A stretch of DNA of 20,190 nucleotides from an uncultured Bacteroidales bacterium (GTDB taxonomy: Bacteria > Bacteroidota > Bacteroidia > Bacteroidales > F082). The translations under genes were made by a program, and so were the position numbers. Shown in pieces: positions 6,427 through 13,711 of this stretch. Location of the stretch: NCBI GenBank assembly GCA_937896505.1, contig CALBNP010000215.1, positions 1-20,190 on the forward strand. Reading direction: 5' to 3'. Each line of letters begins with the position of its first letter. Positions within the stretch are counted from its first letter, which is position 1. The notes under the pieces are model-generated. The model did not search any database and had not been told where the DNA came from. It worked only from the letters and a program-made list of their open reading frames with translations.

Positions 6427-6951
6427 TTTATAGATGTCGGGCAAATTGCGTCCCTGTTCGTTATAGTCGAGGCCGAAGCCGACGATGAACTCATTGTCGA
6501 TGTCCATGACTTTATATTGAATCGGGAAATCGCATTTGAACAGCTGTGGCTTGAAGAACAGTGTGGCGACACGCACGTCAGCAGCTCCTAAATCGCTGAG
6601 TTTGTGAATGGTGTAGTTGATGGTTTGTCCGGTTTCGATGATGTCTTCCACGATAATCACGTTGCGGCCTTCCAAGGAATGGTCCAATCCGATGAGTTCC
6701 CTGACTACGTTGGTCGAGGTCGTGCCGCTATAGGATGATAGTTTCACGAAGGAAATCTCGCAAGGAATGGTTATTTTCTTGAACAATTCGGAAGCAAACA
6801 TGAAGGCCCCATTGAGTATCACGAGAAACAGCGGGTTCTTTCCTCTCATGTCGTTGCTGATCTGCTCAGCGATGGGTTGTATCTTTTTTTCTATTTCTTC
6901 TTGTGGAATGTAAATGGAAAATTCCTTGTCTAATACCTTTACCGTTTTCAT
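6412..6951 (-). CDS. hpt: Hypoxanthine (guanine) phosphoribosyltransferase
   Basis: A purine salvage enzyme that joins hypoxanthine or guanine to PRPP, giving IMP or GMP, in the cytoplasm. It has 179 residues, the family length. The PRPP-binding loop is VIIVEDIIETGQT (98-110), with the conserved E102-D103 pair. LVILNGAFMFASELF (43-57) is the pyrophosphate-binding region and FVKLSSYSGTTST (68-80) the flexible loop. DNEFIVGFGLDYNEQGRNLPDIY near the end (DNEFIVGFGLDY, then RNLPDIY) is the purine-binding end. The start at 6951 is preceded by a TATCTTTG box (6996-7003). Divergent from purE and upstream of adk, so three purine-nucleotide genes share one promoter region and spacer. Confidence 0.96.
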   Translation of the reverse strand: MKTVKVLDKEFSIYIPQEEIEKKIQPIAEQISNDMRGKNPLFLVILNGAFMFASELFKKITIPCEISFVKLSSYSGTTSTNVVRELIGLDHSLEGRNVIIVEDIIETGQTINYTIHKLSDLGAADVRVATLFFKPQLFKCDFPIQYKVMDIDNEFIVGFGLDYNEQGRNLPDIYKIIEN

Positions 6952-6995
6952 TGTCAGATGTTTATATGCTTTTGCGATAGGTTGTCATCGCGTCA

Positions 6996-7003
6996 CAAAG
7001 ATA
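6996..7003 (-). promoter_or_regulatory. -7 promoter box for hpt(-adk)
   Basis: The minus strand reads TATCTTTG (TAnnTTTG), 44 bases upstream of the hpt ATG at 6951. It lies about 40 bp from the purE -7 box on the other strand, so the two promoters are back to back. Confidence 0.6.
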
Positions 7004-7020
7004 CAAATTGAAAACACTGG

Positions 7021-7051
7021 TTGACCCGAAAAAGAAAAAAAACTATTTTTG
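7021..7051 (+). promoter_or_regulatory. Promoter (-33 TTG, -7 TATTTTTG) for purE
   Basis: TATTTTTG at 7044-7051 is a perfect TAnnTTTG match, with TTG at 7021-7023 20 bp upstream. If used, transcription would begin near 7058, and the purE leader of about 145 nt would include all three 39-bp hairpin repeats. Confidence 0.6.
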
Positions 7052-7065
7052 CCTCATTAAACCTT

Positions 7066-7172
7066 ATGAGATGCGATAAATCGACGTCTCTACACAATTA
7101 AATAATGAGACGCGATAAATCGACGTCTCTACACAATTAAATAATGAGACGCGATAAATCGACGTCTCTACA
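7066..7172. repeat. Three tandem 39-bp repeats, each with an internal hairpin, in the purE leader
   Basis: Units start at 7066, 7105 and 7144 with an exact 39-bp step; the third is partial (to about 7172). The first differs from the others by one base in the left arm (GAGATG for GAGACG). Each unit contains GAGACGCGA TAAA TCG A CGTCTC, a 6+3 bp stem with a single-base bulge, followed by TACACAATTAAATA as linker. There are no variable spacers, so it is not CRISPR. Confidence 0.9.
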
Positions 7173-7201
7173 ACTAACCCTTAAATTCTAAACGAGAAAA
7201 A

Positions 7202-7708
7202 ATGACTCCAATAGTAAGCATAATCATGGGAAGCACATCCGACCTTCCCGTTCTTGAGAAAGCCGCCCAGTTTTTCGACGACCTTGAGATTCCTTTCGAA
7301 ATGAACGCCTTGAGTGCGCACCGCACGCCTCATGAGGTGGAACAGTTTGCCCGCGAGGCCAAAGGCCGTGGCATTAAGGTCATCATCGCTGCTGCGGGAA
7401 TGGCTGCTGCCTTGCCTGGCGTCATTGCCGCCAACACAACATTGCCTGTCATCGGTGTGCCGGTGAAGGGTATGCTCGACGGCATGGATGCCATGCTGAG
7501 CATCATACAAATGCCTCCTGGAATTCCTGTCGCCACCGTGGGCGTGAATGCTTCGCTCAATGCTGCCATCCTTGCTGCCGAGATGCTCGCTTTAGGTGAT
7601 GCCGTTGTGGCTGCCAAGGTGGAAAACTATAAGGAAAGCCTGAAAAACAAGATCACGAAAGCCAATGCCGAGTTGAAAGAAGTGAAGTATAAGTTCAAGA
7701 CGAACTGA
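7202..7708 (+). CDS. purE: N5-carboxyaminoimidazole ribonucleotide mutase
   Basis: De novo purine synthesis: converts N5-CAIR to CAIR in the cytoplasm. It has 168 residues, typical of class I PurE. IIMGSTSDLPVLEKAA (7-22) binds the substrate phosphate, and LSAHRTP (37-43) carries the catalytic His40 region. VIIAAAGMAAALPGV (60-74) replaces the E. coli AGGAAHLPG version, as in the Bacteroides enzymes I recall. QMPPGIPVATVG is the usual class I segment. The C-terminal tail (KANAELKEVKYKFKTN) is a Bacteroidales feature. No purK follows. The stop is 3 bp from the convergent fucosidase stop. A leader with three hairpin repeats precedes it. Confidence 0.97.
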   Translation: MTPIVSIIMGSTSDLPVLEKAAQFFDDLEIPFEMNALSAHRTPHEVEQFAREAKGRGIKVIIAAAGMAAALPGVIAANTTLPVIGVPVKGMLDGMDAMLSIIQMPPGIPVATVGVNASLNAAILAAEMLALGDAVVAAKVENYKESLKNKITKANAELKEVKYKFKTN

Positions 7709-7711
7709 TTC

Positions 7712-9115
7712 TTACTTGCCTTTCATTTCGAAAACGATGGCGTGTGGCAGTTGCGCTGGCGCATCCATCGTGATGGTGTATTGTCCGTCTTTTTCGGTGA
7801 GACGTGCCTTTGCTTTTGTCCCTAATACCTTGATTTTTCCTGTCTTAAGCTGTATCAACGAGGCATCGATGTAATACTCGTTGGGAACTGGTGTCTCGGT
7901 TTCATCCAACAGATAGATGCCGTAAATTTTTCCGTCTTTTTGCGTGAAGCGGAAACGACCGTAGGCGTAGGGATAAACGGGCCGTGTGCCATAGATGGCT
8001 TCGCCGTTTACCTTCATCCACTCGCCGATTTCGTGCATGCGTTCCACGGCAGTCGGGGGCAGACTCCCATCGGGACTTGGACCGACATTCAGCAGGTAGT
8101 TGCCACCTTTGGCCACGATGTCGCACAAGAGGTGGATGATGCGGTTGGTGCTCTTGTATTCGTCGGTCTCGACATACGACCAGGAATTGCCCATCGACAT
8201 GCAGGTTTCCCACGGGTAGGGGAGAAGTGTGTCGGGCACTTGCTGTTCGGGGGTCTGGTAGTTTTCGTATTTTCCACCTACCGAACGATCGACGATGATG
8301 AGGTCGGGATTGTCGGCGCGTGCCATGGTGGCTATCTTGGGCATATCTACATCCTGAATCCAGCCTTGGCAACCTAACCACGGACGGGTTTCTTCGTTGA
8401 CGCTCCACTCGGGTCGCACCCATCCGCCGTCGAGCCACAAGATGTCGATGTCGCCATAATTGTGGGTGAGTTCGCGTATCTGATTGTAGGTAAAGTCTTT
8501 GTATTTCTGGAAACGCTCGGGATATTCTTGTGGGTCGTAGTTGACATTACGGTCGGGGGTAGCCCATTCGTGTGCCCAATAGTCGTCGCAGTGCCAGTCG
8601 GGTTTCGAGAAATAGAGGCCTGTCCAAAAGCCTTTTTCACGGAAGGCTTTCACGATTTCGCCTGTGATGTCGGCTCGCTCGTTGTTCGAGAACGGACAGC
8701 TCGGGTCGGTGATGGAGTAGGAGGTCTCCTTGGTGTCGAACATGCAGAAGCCATCGTGGTGCTTGGTGGTGAACACGACGTATCTCATGCCGGCTTCCTT
8801 GGCCAGGTCGGCCCAAAGTTCGGGGTTGAAGTTGACGGGATTGAAGGTGGTGTTCAAGTTTTGGTAGGCGTGCTTGTATTCGTAGTAATCGGCGCCGTTG
8901 CGGTTAATCCATGGCTCGTTGCAGATCGACCACGACTCCACAACACCCCATTGCGAATAGATGCCCCAGTGCATCATAAAGCCGAACTTGAGGTCTTGCC
9001 ATTGGCTGATGCGGTTGGTGATGACGGGGTCGGTTTCGGGCTGTTGGTCGGTTTGTGCGTTGAGCTGTGGCATTATCGCCATAATTAGCAAAAGAGGTAG
9101 GACGTGATGTTTCAT
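7712..9115 (-). CDS. Secreted alpha-L-fucosidase, glycoside hydrolase family 29
   Basis: A 467-residue exo-glycosidase that releases alpha-linked L-fucose from glycans. Residues 1-20 form a signal peptide ending LNA-Q, which suggests the periplasm; there is no lipobox. GH29 markers are KFGFMMHWGIYS (43-54), YVVFTTKHHDGFCMFD (112-127), WTGLYFSKPDWH (164-175) and DILWLDGGW (224-232), with D229 as the expected nucleophile. E290 in QTPEQQ is a plausible acid/base residue of the GH29-B type. GNYLLNVGPSPDGSLP follows, and a small C-terminal beta domain. No susC/susD or sulfatase gene is adjacent, so it is not in an obvious polysaccharide utilisation locus. Fucosylated host mucin or plant glycans are possible substrates, by inference. 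A TATCTTTG box lies upstream. Confidence 0.95.
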   Translation of the reverse strand: MKHHVLPLLLIMAIMPQLNAQTDQQPETDPVITNRISQWQDLKFGFMMHWGIYSQWGVVESWSICNEPWINRNGADYYEYKHAYQNLNTTFNPVNFNPELWADLAKEAGMRYVVFTTKHHDGFCMFDTKETSYSITDPSCPFSNNERADITGEIVKAFREKGFWTGLYFSKPDWHCDDYWAHEWATPDRNVNYDPQEYPERFQKYKDFTYNQIRELTHNYGDIDILWLDGGWVRPEWSVNEETRPWLGCQGWIQDVDMPKIATMARADNPDLIIVDRSVGGKYENYQTPEQQVPDTLLPYPWETCMSMGNSWSYVETDEYKSTNRIIHLLCDIVAKGGNYLLNVGPSPDGSLPPTAVERMHEIGEWMKVNGEAIYGTRPVYPYAYGRFRFTQKDGKIYGIYLLDETETPVPNEYYIDASLIQLKTGKIKVLGTKAKARLTEKDGQYTITMDAPAQLPHAIVFEMKGK

Positions 9116-9147
9116 TTTCTGTCTTTCTTTTTGTCGTGATTGCGCCG

Positions 9148-9155
9148 CAAAGATA
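9148..9155 (-). promoter_or_regulatory. -7 promoter box for the fucosidase gene
   Basis: The minus strand reads TATCTTTG (TAnnTTTG), 32 bases upstream of the ATG at 9115. I see no good -33 TTTG. A weaker divergent box for the lipoprotein gene (TACTTTTA, 9195-9202, one mismatch) lies about 40 bp away. Confidence 0.55.
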
Positions 9156-9220
9156 AAACTTTCTGCCCTATGCCTTCATCTTGAAGAAATATTGTACTTT
9201 TACCGCTCAATTCTGATGCA

Positions 9221-9775
9221 ATGAAAAGGATAGCTTTGATGGCGACATTGACGATGCTCATGATGATGGTTTCGTGCCGTCAGGAGGTGGAATATCCTGT
9301 CGAGCCGCATATCACTTACAACGGGTTCACCTATATTTTCAATGCCGACAGCACTTTCAGCGGCGAAGGCATACTCTCGTTCAGCTATACCGATGGCGAT
9401 GGCGACTTGGGCCTCGACGATGCCGATACGCTTTATCCTTTTGGAGTCAACCAACCGCATTATTATAATATGGTGGTTGATTATTTCAAGTCGGTGAACG
9501 GGCAGTTTGTGAAAATGCCTTTGGTGTTTTGGAACCAGCAGACGCAGCAATATGACACGGTTTCGTTTAATTCAAGGTTTAAACGATTGGTTTTCAATGA
9601 TGAAGTTAAACCCATTTCGGGCACAATTGAGTATAAGATGCAGGTGCAGAATCCGTTTTCTCCCACTGATACGGTGAAGTTTGAGGTTCGTATCCTCGAC
9701 CGAGCCCTCCATGAAAGTAATGCCATACAAACCGATCCGATTTATACAGGAATAGATCATATCTATCATTATTAA
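9221..9775 (+). CDS. Small lipoprotein of unknown function
   Basis: A 184-residue protein with an N-terminal hydrophobic stretch and a lipobox-like LMMMVSC, placing the lipidated cysteine at residue 19; it is expected in the outer or inner membrane facing the periplasm. After the anchor there is a beta-rich sequence with an acidic TDGDGDLGLDDAD stretch (57-69) resembling calcium-loop or DGDGDxG motifs common in Bacteroidota lipoproteins. A second half, VKFEVRILDRALHESNAIQTDPI, looks immunoglobulin-like. I do not recognise a named family and assign no function. It is divergent from the fucosidase gene and separated by 169 bp from fakA. Confidence 0.85.
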   Translation: MKRIALMATLTMLMMMVSCRQEVEYPVEPHITYNGFTYIFNADSTFSGEGILSFSYTDGDGDLGLDDADTLYPFGVNQPHYYNMVVDYFKSVNGQFVKMPLVFWNQQTQQYDTVSFNSRFKRLVFNDEVKPISGTIEYKMQVQNPFSPTDTVKFEVRILDRALHESNAIQTDPIYTGIDHIYHY

Positions 9776-9784
9776 TTTTTGTGG

Positions 9785-9810
9785 CGAGCAACTGCATTTC
9801 ATGTTGCTTG
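9785..9810 (+). terminator. Possible terminator after the lipoprotein gene
   Basis: The stem CGAGCAAC (9785-9792) pairs with GTTGCTTG (9803-9810), eight pairs including one G-T, around a 10-base loop, 10 bp after the stop. The T-run that follows (ACTTTCTTCATT) is interrupted, so termination is only plausible. Confidence 0.4.
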
Positions 9811-9918
9811 ACTTTCTTCATTATTAATGTTCACGGCGTTTTTGGAATTTGTTTCTTGCTTTATGAGTCATCTTTTTTTAGGATAATACATAATCAACAT
9901 TGGTAATGTTTTTTTCCC

Positions 9919-9926
9919 TACCTTTG
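9919..9926 (+). promoter_or_regulatory. -7 promoter box for the fakA-fakB-plsX-acp operon
   Basis: TACCTTTG matches TAnnTTTG and lies 18 bp before the fakA ATG at 9945. TTGG at 9900-9903 is a possible -33 element at a slightly short distance. It is the only good box before the operon. Confidence 0.65.
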
Positions 9927-9944
9927 CTGACTTTATTTTAAGGT

Positions 9945-11579
9945 ATGAAAGGAAGCGAATTCTTTACATTAGTCCAAAATGGAGCTTTCGAACTGAAGGC
10001 TAACAAAGATATAATCAATGATTTGAATGTCTTTCCTATCCCTGATGGTGACACGGGCGACAATATATTCATGACCATCAATTCGGGTTGTGTGCAGGCG
10101 AAGGAGGTCGTGTCGCAGTCGGCTCCTGTGGGTCAGGTGGCCGAAGCCTTGTCGAAAGGGATGCTGCTCGGTGCCCGCGGCAATTCGGGCGTGATCCTTT
10201 CGCGCATCTTCGCTGGCATCGCACGCGGACTGAAAGACGTTGATGAACTTACGGTTGCTGATTTCGCTCATGCGATGAGTTGTGGTGTTGAAGAAGCCTA
10301 CGGTTCTGTGAGTGTTCCTGTAGAGGGCACGATACTTACCGTTTTGAAAGATGCTGTAAACAAGGCCAATTTGCTGAAAACCGATTCGTTGGAAAACTAT
10401 TTCGGCGCTTTGTTGACTGAGATGGATGCCTCGTTGGAACGCACGCCCGACTTGCTTCCCGTGCTGAAGGAAGCCGGTGTCGTCGATAGCGGCGGTGCCG
10501 GATTGCTCTGCATTTTCCGTGGTATGGACAATGCCTTGAATGGCAAAACGTTGAGCGACGAAACGGAATCGGGAGAGAAAGAAACGCAGAAGCCTCAAGT
10601 CAACTTGGACGCGTTCACTGCCGATAGTGAATTGCTGTTTGGCTATTGCACCGAGTTCTTGCTCCGCTTGCAACGTTCGAAGGTGAATCTTGATACGTTT
10701 GATGTGCAGGAAATCATTGATTATCTGAATGCTGCTGGCGATTCGGTGGTTTGTTTCAGAGATGGTAGCATCGTAAAGGTGCATGTGCACACAAAGACCC
10801 CTGGCGATATTCTCTCGCATTGCCAGCGTTGGGGCGAGTTCCTGACCCTGAAAATCGAGAACATGACGCTGCAACATCATGAGACGAACATCCGCAATGC
10901 TTTCTCGAAGCCGCACAAGGCTTACGGTATCGTGACGGTTGCTTCGGGTCAAGGACTGGTGGATGCCTTCAAGGAGGCTGGCGCCGATTTCGTCATCGAA
11001 GGCGGTCAAACCATGAACCCTTCGGCACAAAGCTTTGTTGAGGCTTTCGATGTGGTTTCGGCCGACACGATTTTCGTGTTCCCGAACAATTCAAATATCA
11101 TTCTAACAGCACAGCAAGCCGCCGAACTGTACGACAAGTCGAAGGTCATCGTGCTGCCTTCCAAGACGATGGGCGCTGGTTATGTGGCCATTGCCTCGAT
11201 GGATTTGTCGATAAAGGATACGGAGGCCATTGTCGCCTCGGCCAACGAGACCATGCAAGGCGTTGTTTGTGGCTTGGTGACGCGTGCCACGCGCGACACT
11301 TCGCTTGATGGTGTCAATATCCATAAGAACGATAGTCTCGGCATCTGCCATGGCGACATTCTTTGCGATGCGCCTAATCCCGAAGAGGCTGTCATCCAGC
11401 TTTGCGAAAAGATAGATGTGGCCGACCACGATGTGACGCTCATTTTCAAGGGCGAAGACTCGGCAATGGACGAGGCGGAACAACTCGTTGGACGTCTGCA
11501 AAAACTCTACCCAAGAACAGAATTCATCATGACTGACGGTGGTCAGCCTATTTATCATTATATCATTGTGTTATGTTAA
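9945..11579 (+). CDS. fakA: FakA-type fatty acid kinase (DAK2/DhaL domain protein, YloV family)
   Basis: A 544-residue kinase subunit predicted to phosphorylate a fatty acid held by FakB, giving acyl-phosphate. The N-terminal DAK2/DhaL domain (about 1-205) has LNVFPIPDGDTGDN, whose aspartates D34, D36 and D39 should bind Mg-ATP. It also has LLGARGNSGVILS (74-86), VEGTILTV and AGVVDSGGAGLL (177-188). A variable linker (about 205-222) leads to the middle domain, with FGYCTEFLL (C235) and VKVHVHTKTPGD (H280, H282). These match the Cys and two His that I recall as metal ligands in Staphylococcus aureus FakA. The C-terminal DegV-like domain spans about 330-544. It overlaps fakB by 7 bp, implying translational coupling. 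Start ATG at 9945 agrees with the family start. Confidence 0.93.
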   Translation: MKGSEFFTLVQNGAFELKANKDIINDLNVFPIPDGDTGDNIFMTINSGCVQAKEVVSQSAPVGQVAEALSKGMLLGARGNSGVILSRIFAGIARGLKDVDELTVADFAHAMSCGVEEAYGSVSVPVEGTILTVLKDAVNKANLLKTDSLENYFGALLTEMDASLERTPDLLPVLKEAGVVDSGGAGLLCIFRGMDNALNGKTLSDETESGEKETQKPQVNLDAFTADSELLFGYCTEFLLRLQRSKVNLDTFDVQEIIDYLNAAGDSVVCFRDGSIVKVHVHTKTPGDILSHCQRWGEFLTLKIENMTLQHHETNIRNAFSKPHKAYGIVTVASGQGLVDAFKEAGADFVIEGGQTMNPSAQSFVEAFDVVSADTIFVFPNNSNIILTAQQAAELYDKSKVIVLPSKTMGAGYVAIASMDLSIKDTEAIVASANETMQGVVCGLVTRATRDTSLDGVNIHKNDSLGICHGDILCDAPNPEEAVIQLCEKIDVADHDVTLIFKGEDSAMDEAEQLVGRLQKLYPRTEFIMTDGGQPIYHYIIVLC

Positions 11580-12451
11580 CTTTTTTCACTGATACAGATA
11601 CTGATTTCGGCCCAAGAGAGGTCGAAAAATACGGTTGCAAACTGATTAGTATGCCGTATAGCTACGATGGGAAGACCATTTTCCCGTATGTTGATTTCAA
11701 AGAATTTGACAGCCACGGATTCTACGACATGCTTCGCTCGGGCGTGTTGCCAACCACTTCCGCCATCGGCGAGCAGGATTACATCAATTACTTTGAGCCT
11801 GAATTCGCTGCCGGTAACGACATCCTTTATGCTCATTTCTCGCGCGAGATGACCGTTACTTTCGATGTCATGGACAAGGCTTTGGCCAGACTGAAAGAGA
11901 AATATCCCGAAAGGAAATTCTACGAGGTTGACGCCAAGGGAATTACGACAATGGCTTACATCGTGGTGCGTGCCATCGCCGAGCTTTATAAGGCAGGCAA
12001 GACGGGCGAGGAAATCGTGGAATGGAGCAAGACCGAAGTGGATCACTACGCCATGTATTTCTTTGCCGACGACTTGAAGTTCTTCCGCCGCAGCGGTCGT
12101 GTGAGCGGTCTGGCTGCCACGATGGGCGGCTTGATTGGCTTGCGCCCTATCATCACGATGAGCAAGCAAGGCCGTATGGAAAGTATCGGAACCGAAAAAG
12201 GCCGCACGAAGGCTATGGAACGCTTGCTGAAGTATGTTGATGAGATGGGCGATGACGTTAAGAATCACCTCATTGTCATTGGTCATACCGATGCACCTGA
12301 GTTGGCTCAGCAATTTGCTGAAATGATGAAAGCCAAGTATGGAGCCGACTTGAATATAGAAACCGTCGTCGTCAATCCTACGGCGGGCAGTCACTGTGGC
12401 CCCAATGGTATGGGTGTTTGTTTCCACTCGAAAGACCGTTTCTCGAAATGA
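11573..12451 (+). CDS. fakB: DegV/FakB-type fatty-acid-binding protein
   Basis: A 292-residue DegV-family protein, the expected lipid-carrying partner of FakA. FFTDTDTDFGP at the N-terminus, FYDMLRSGVLPTTSAI (50-65), FFADDLKFFRRSGRVSG, GGLIGLRPIITMSKQG, GTEKGRTKAMERL and NPTAGSHCGPNGMGVCF follow the DegV order. The Arg of GRTKAM and the His of GSHCGP fit the residues that in FakB hold the fatty acyl carboxylate. It differs from textbook FakB in having PTTSAI for the usual TSQPS, and HFSREMTVTF where most have an SSxLSGT motif. The lipid preference cannot be read. It overlaps fakA by 7 bp, and its TGA overlaps the plsX ATG by 4 bp. Confidence 0.88.
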   Translation: MLTFFTDTDTDFGPREVEKYGCKLISMPYSYDGKTIFPYVDFKEFDSHGFYDMLRSGVLPTTSAIGEQDYINYFEPEFAAGNDILYAHFSREMTVTFDVMDKALARLKEKYPERKFYEVDAKGITTMAYIVVRAIAELYKAGKTGEEIVEWSKTEVDHYAMYFFADDLKFFRRSGRVSGLAATMGGLIGLRPIITMSKQGRMESIGTEKGRTKAMERLLKYVDEMGDDVKNHLIVIGHTDAPELAQQFAEMMKAKYGADLNIETVVVNPTAGSHCGPNGMGVCFHSKDRFSK

Positions 12452-13470
12452 TAAAGATTGTCGTTGACTGTTTTGGTGGCGACCACAGCCCTGATGCCAA
12501 TATCGATGGCAGTTTGTCGGCTTTGGCCAAGATGCCCGATTTATATCTCATCCTCACGGGTGACGAAGCCATCTTGAAAGCCAAGCTGGAAGACCGCGAC
12601 TACGACCATGCGCGTTTGGAAATCGTGCATGCCCCTGAAGTCATTGGCTGCGACGAGAAACCTACCGACGTCATCCGCTTGAAGAAGGAAAGCTCGATGG
12701 TGAAAGGCATCCGCTTGTTGCGTGACGAAGACGAAATAGCCGGCATGGTGAGTGTCGGCTCGACAGGTGCTTTGGTGACCGCCGCCTTGGTGCGCATTGG
12801 CCGTCTGAAGGGTGTCATCCGTCCTGCTTTTTGCCCCATTTTGCCAACCATGGCCGGTGGCATCGTCGGCATTTGCGACAGCGGTGCCAATGTTGAGGTC
12901 ACTCCTGACCATTTGCGTCAGTTCGCCATCATGTCGAGCCTTTATCTGGAAAACGTCTATAATGTTAAGAATCCGCGTATTGCGTTGCTTAATGTAGGCA
13001 AGGAAGCCGAAAAAGGTGACGATCTGCGTAAAGAGGCATATAAGTTGCTTGAAACCACCGAGAATATCAACTTTGTCGGTAACATGGAAAGCCGCGACTT
13101 GCTTTCGGGCAATTACGATGCAGTGGTTTGCGACGGCTTTTCGGGCAATGTGCTCGTGAAGACCACCGAAGGCACCGCGCTTGAACTGCTGAAGAAAATC
13201 AAGAAAGACATCTTCTCGCGTTCTATTTATAAAATAGGTGCGTTGTTGATGAAGCGCATGTTCGCCGAGGAGAAGGAATTCATGAACTACCAAAACTATG
13301 GTGGCAGCGTTCTTTTGGGTACCTCGAAAGTCGTTGTGAAAGGCCACGGAAGCAGCAAGGCAGTCGCTATCGAAAAATGTATCGAACAAGCCTATCGCAT
13401 GAAAGTGAGCGAGTTGGGCGAAAAAATAGAAACAGAAATCCTAAAATACGAACACTATGAAGATGCCTAA
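12448..13470 (+). CDS. plsX: Phosphate acyltransferase PlsX
   Basis: Interconverts acyl-ACP and acyl-phosphate at the membrane surface, feeding glycerol-3-phosphate acylation. With the start at 12448 it has 340 residues, the usual length. Motifs: VVDCFGGDHSPDA (normally DAMGGDxAP), VSVGSTGALVTAAL (normally SAGNTGALM), ICDSGANVEVTPDHL, NPRIALLNVGKEAEKGDD, VVCDGFSGNVLVKTTEG and a GGSVLLG segment. The frame can be extended 10 codons to 12418 inside fakB. I prefer the ATG at 12448 because it gives the standard ATGA overlap with the fakB stop and matches the family N-terminus MIKIVVD. The motif variants suggest it may be a second PlsX, next to the usual rpmF-linked copy, by inference. Confidence 0.94.
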   Translation: MIKIVVDCFGGDHSPDANIDGSLSALAKMPDLYLILTGDEAILKAKLEDRDYDHARLEIVHAPEVIGCDEKPTDVIRLKKESSMVKGIRLLRDEDEIAGMVSVGSTGALVTAALVRIGRLKGVIRPAFCPILPTMAGGIVGICDSGANVEVTPDHLRQFAIMSSLYLENVYNVKNPRIALLNVGKEAEKGDDLRKEAYKLLETTENINFVGNMESRDLLSGNYDAVVCDGFSGNVLVKTTEGTALELLKKIKKDIFSRSIYKIGALLMKRMFAEEKEFMNYQNYGGSVLLGTSKVVVKGHGSSKAVAIEKCIEQAYRMKVSELGEKIETEILKYEHYEDA

Positions 13471-13699
13471 AAATGTTTTTGAAGAAGTACAGAAAATCAT
13501 GGCCAAGCAGCTGAGAGTCAGCGCTGATAAGATTCAGATGGACACTCAGATTAAGAGAGACTTGAACGCCGACTCGTTGGATATCCTCCAACTTTTGCTT
13601 CGCATCGAAGACGACTATGATATCCAGATTCCCGAAGAGGAATTGGCCACTTTTACTACGGTTGGCGATGTGGTGAAATTCTTGGAATCGTTGAAATAA
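13457..13699 (+). CDS. acpP: Acyl carrier protein
   Basis: An 80-residue ACP. The phosphopantetheine attachment motif is NADSLDILQLLL, with Ser40 (Ser38 if translation starts at the Met at 13463). Helix II is acidic (RIEDDYDIQIPEEEL), as needed for partner binding, and the C-terminal TTVGDVVKFLESL is the usual last helix. Both candidate ATGs (13457, 13463) lie inside plsX, overlapping its end by 14 or 8 bp. ACP accepts or donates the acyl group handled by PlsX, completing the operon. Its sequence differs from the housekeeping ACP usual in Bacteroidales (GADSLDTVELIM type), so it may be a dedicated second ACP. That last point is inference. Confidence 0.93.
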   Translation: MKMPKNVFEEVQKIMAKQLRVSADKIQMDTQIKRDLNADSLDILQLLLRIEDDYDIQIPEEELATFTTVGDVVKFLESLK

Positions 13700-13711
13700 C
13701 ATCGACAGGCC

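Noticed and set aside
7066..7172. CRISPR array
   Set aside because: The three 39-bp units are near-identical over their whole length, with no variable spacers and no cas genes.
7712..9115. Polysaccharide utilisation locus around the fucosidase
   Set aside because: No susC/susD pair, sulfatase, regulator or second glycosidase is adjacent. The receptor-like gene at 17661 is distant and not SusC-like.
12418..12447. 10-residue N-terminal extension of PlsX
   Set aside because: It lies inside fakB. The ATG at 12448 gives a standard 4-bp overlap and the family N-terminus.
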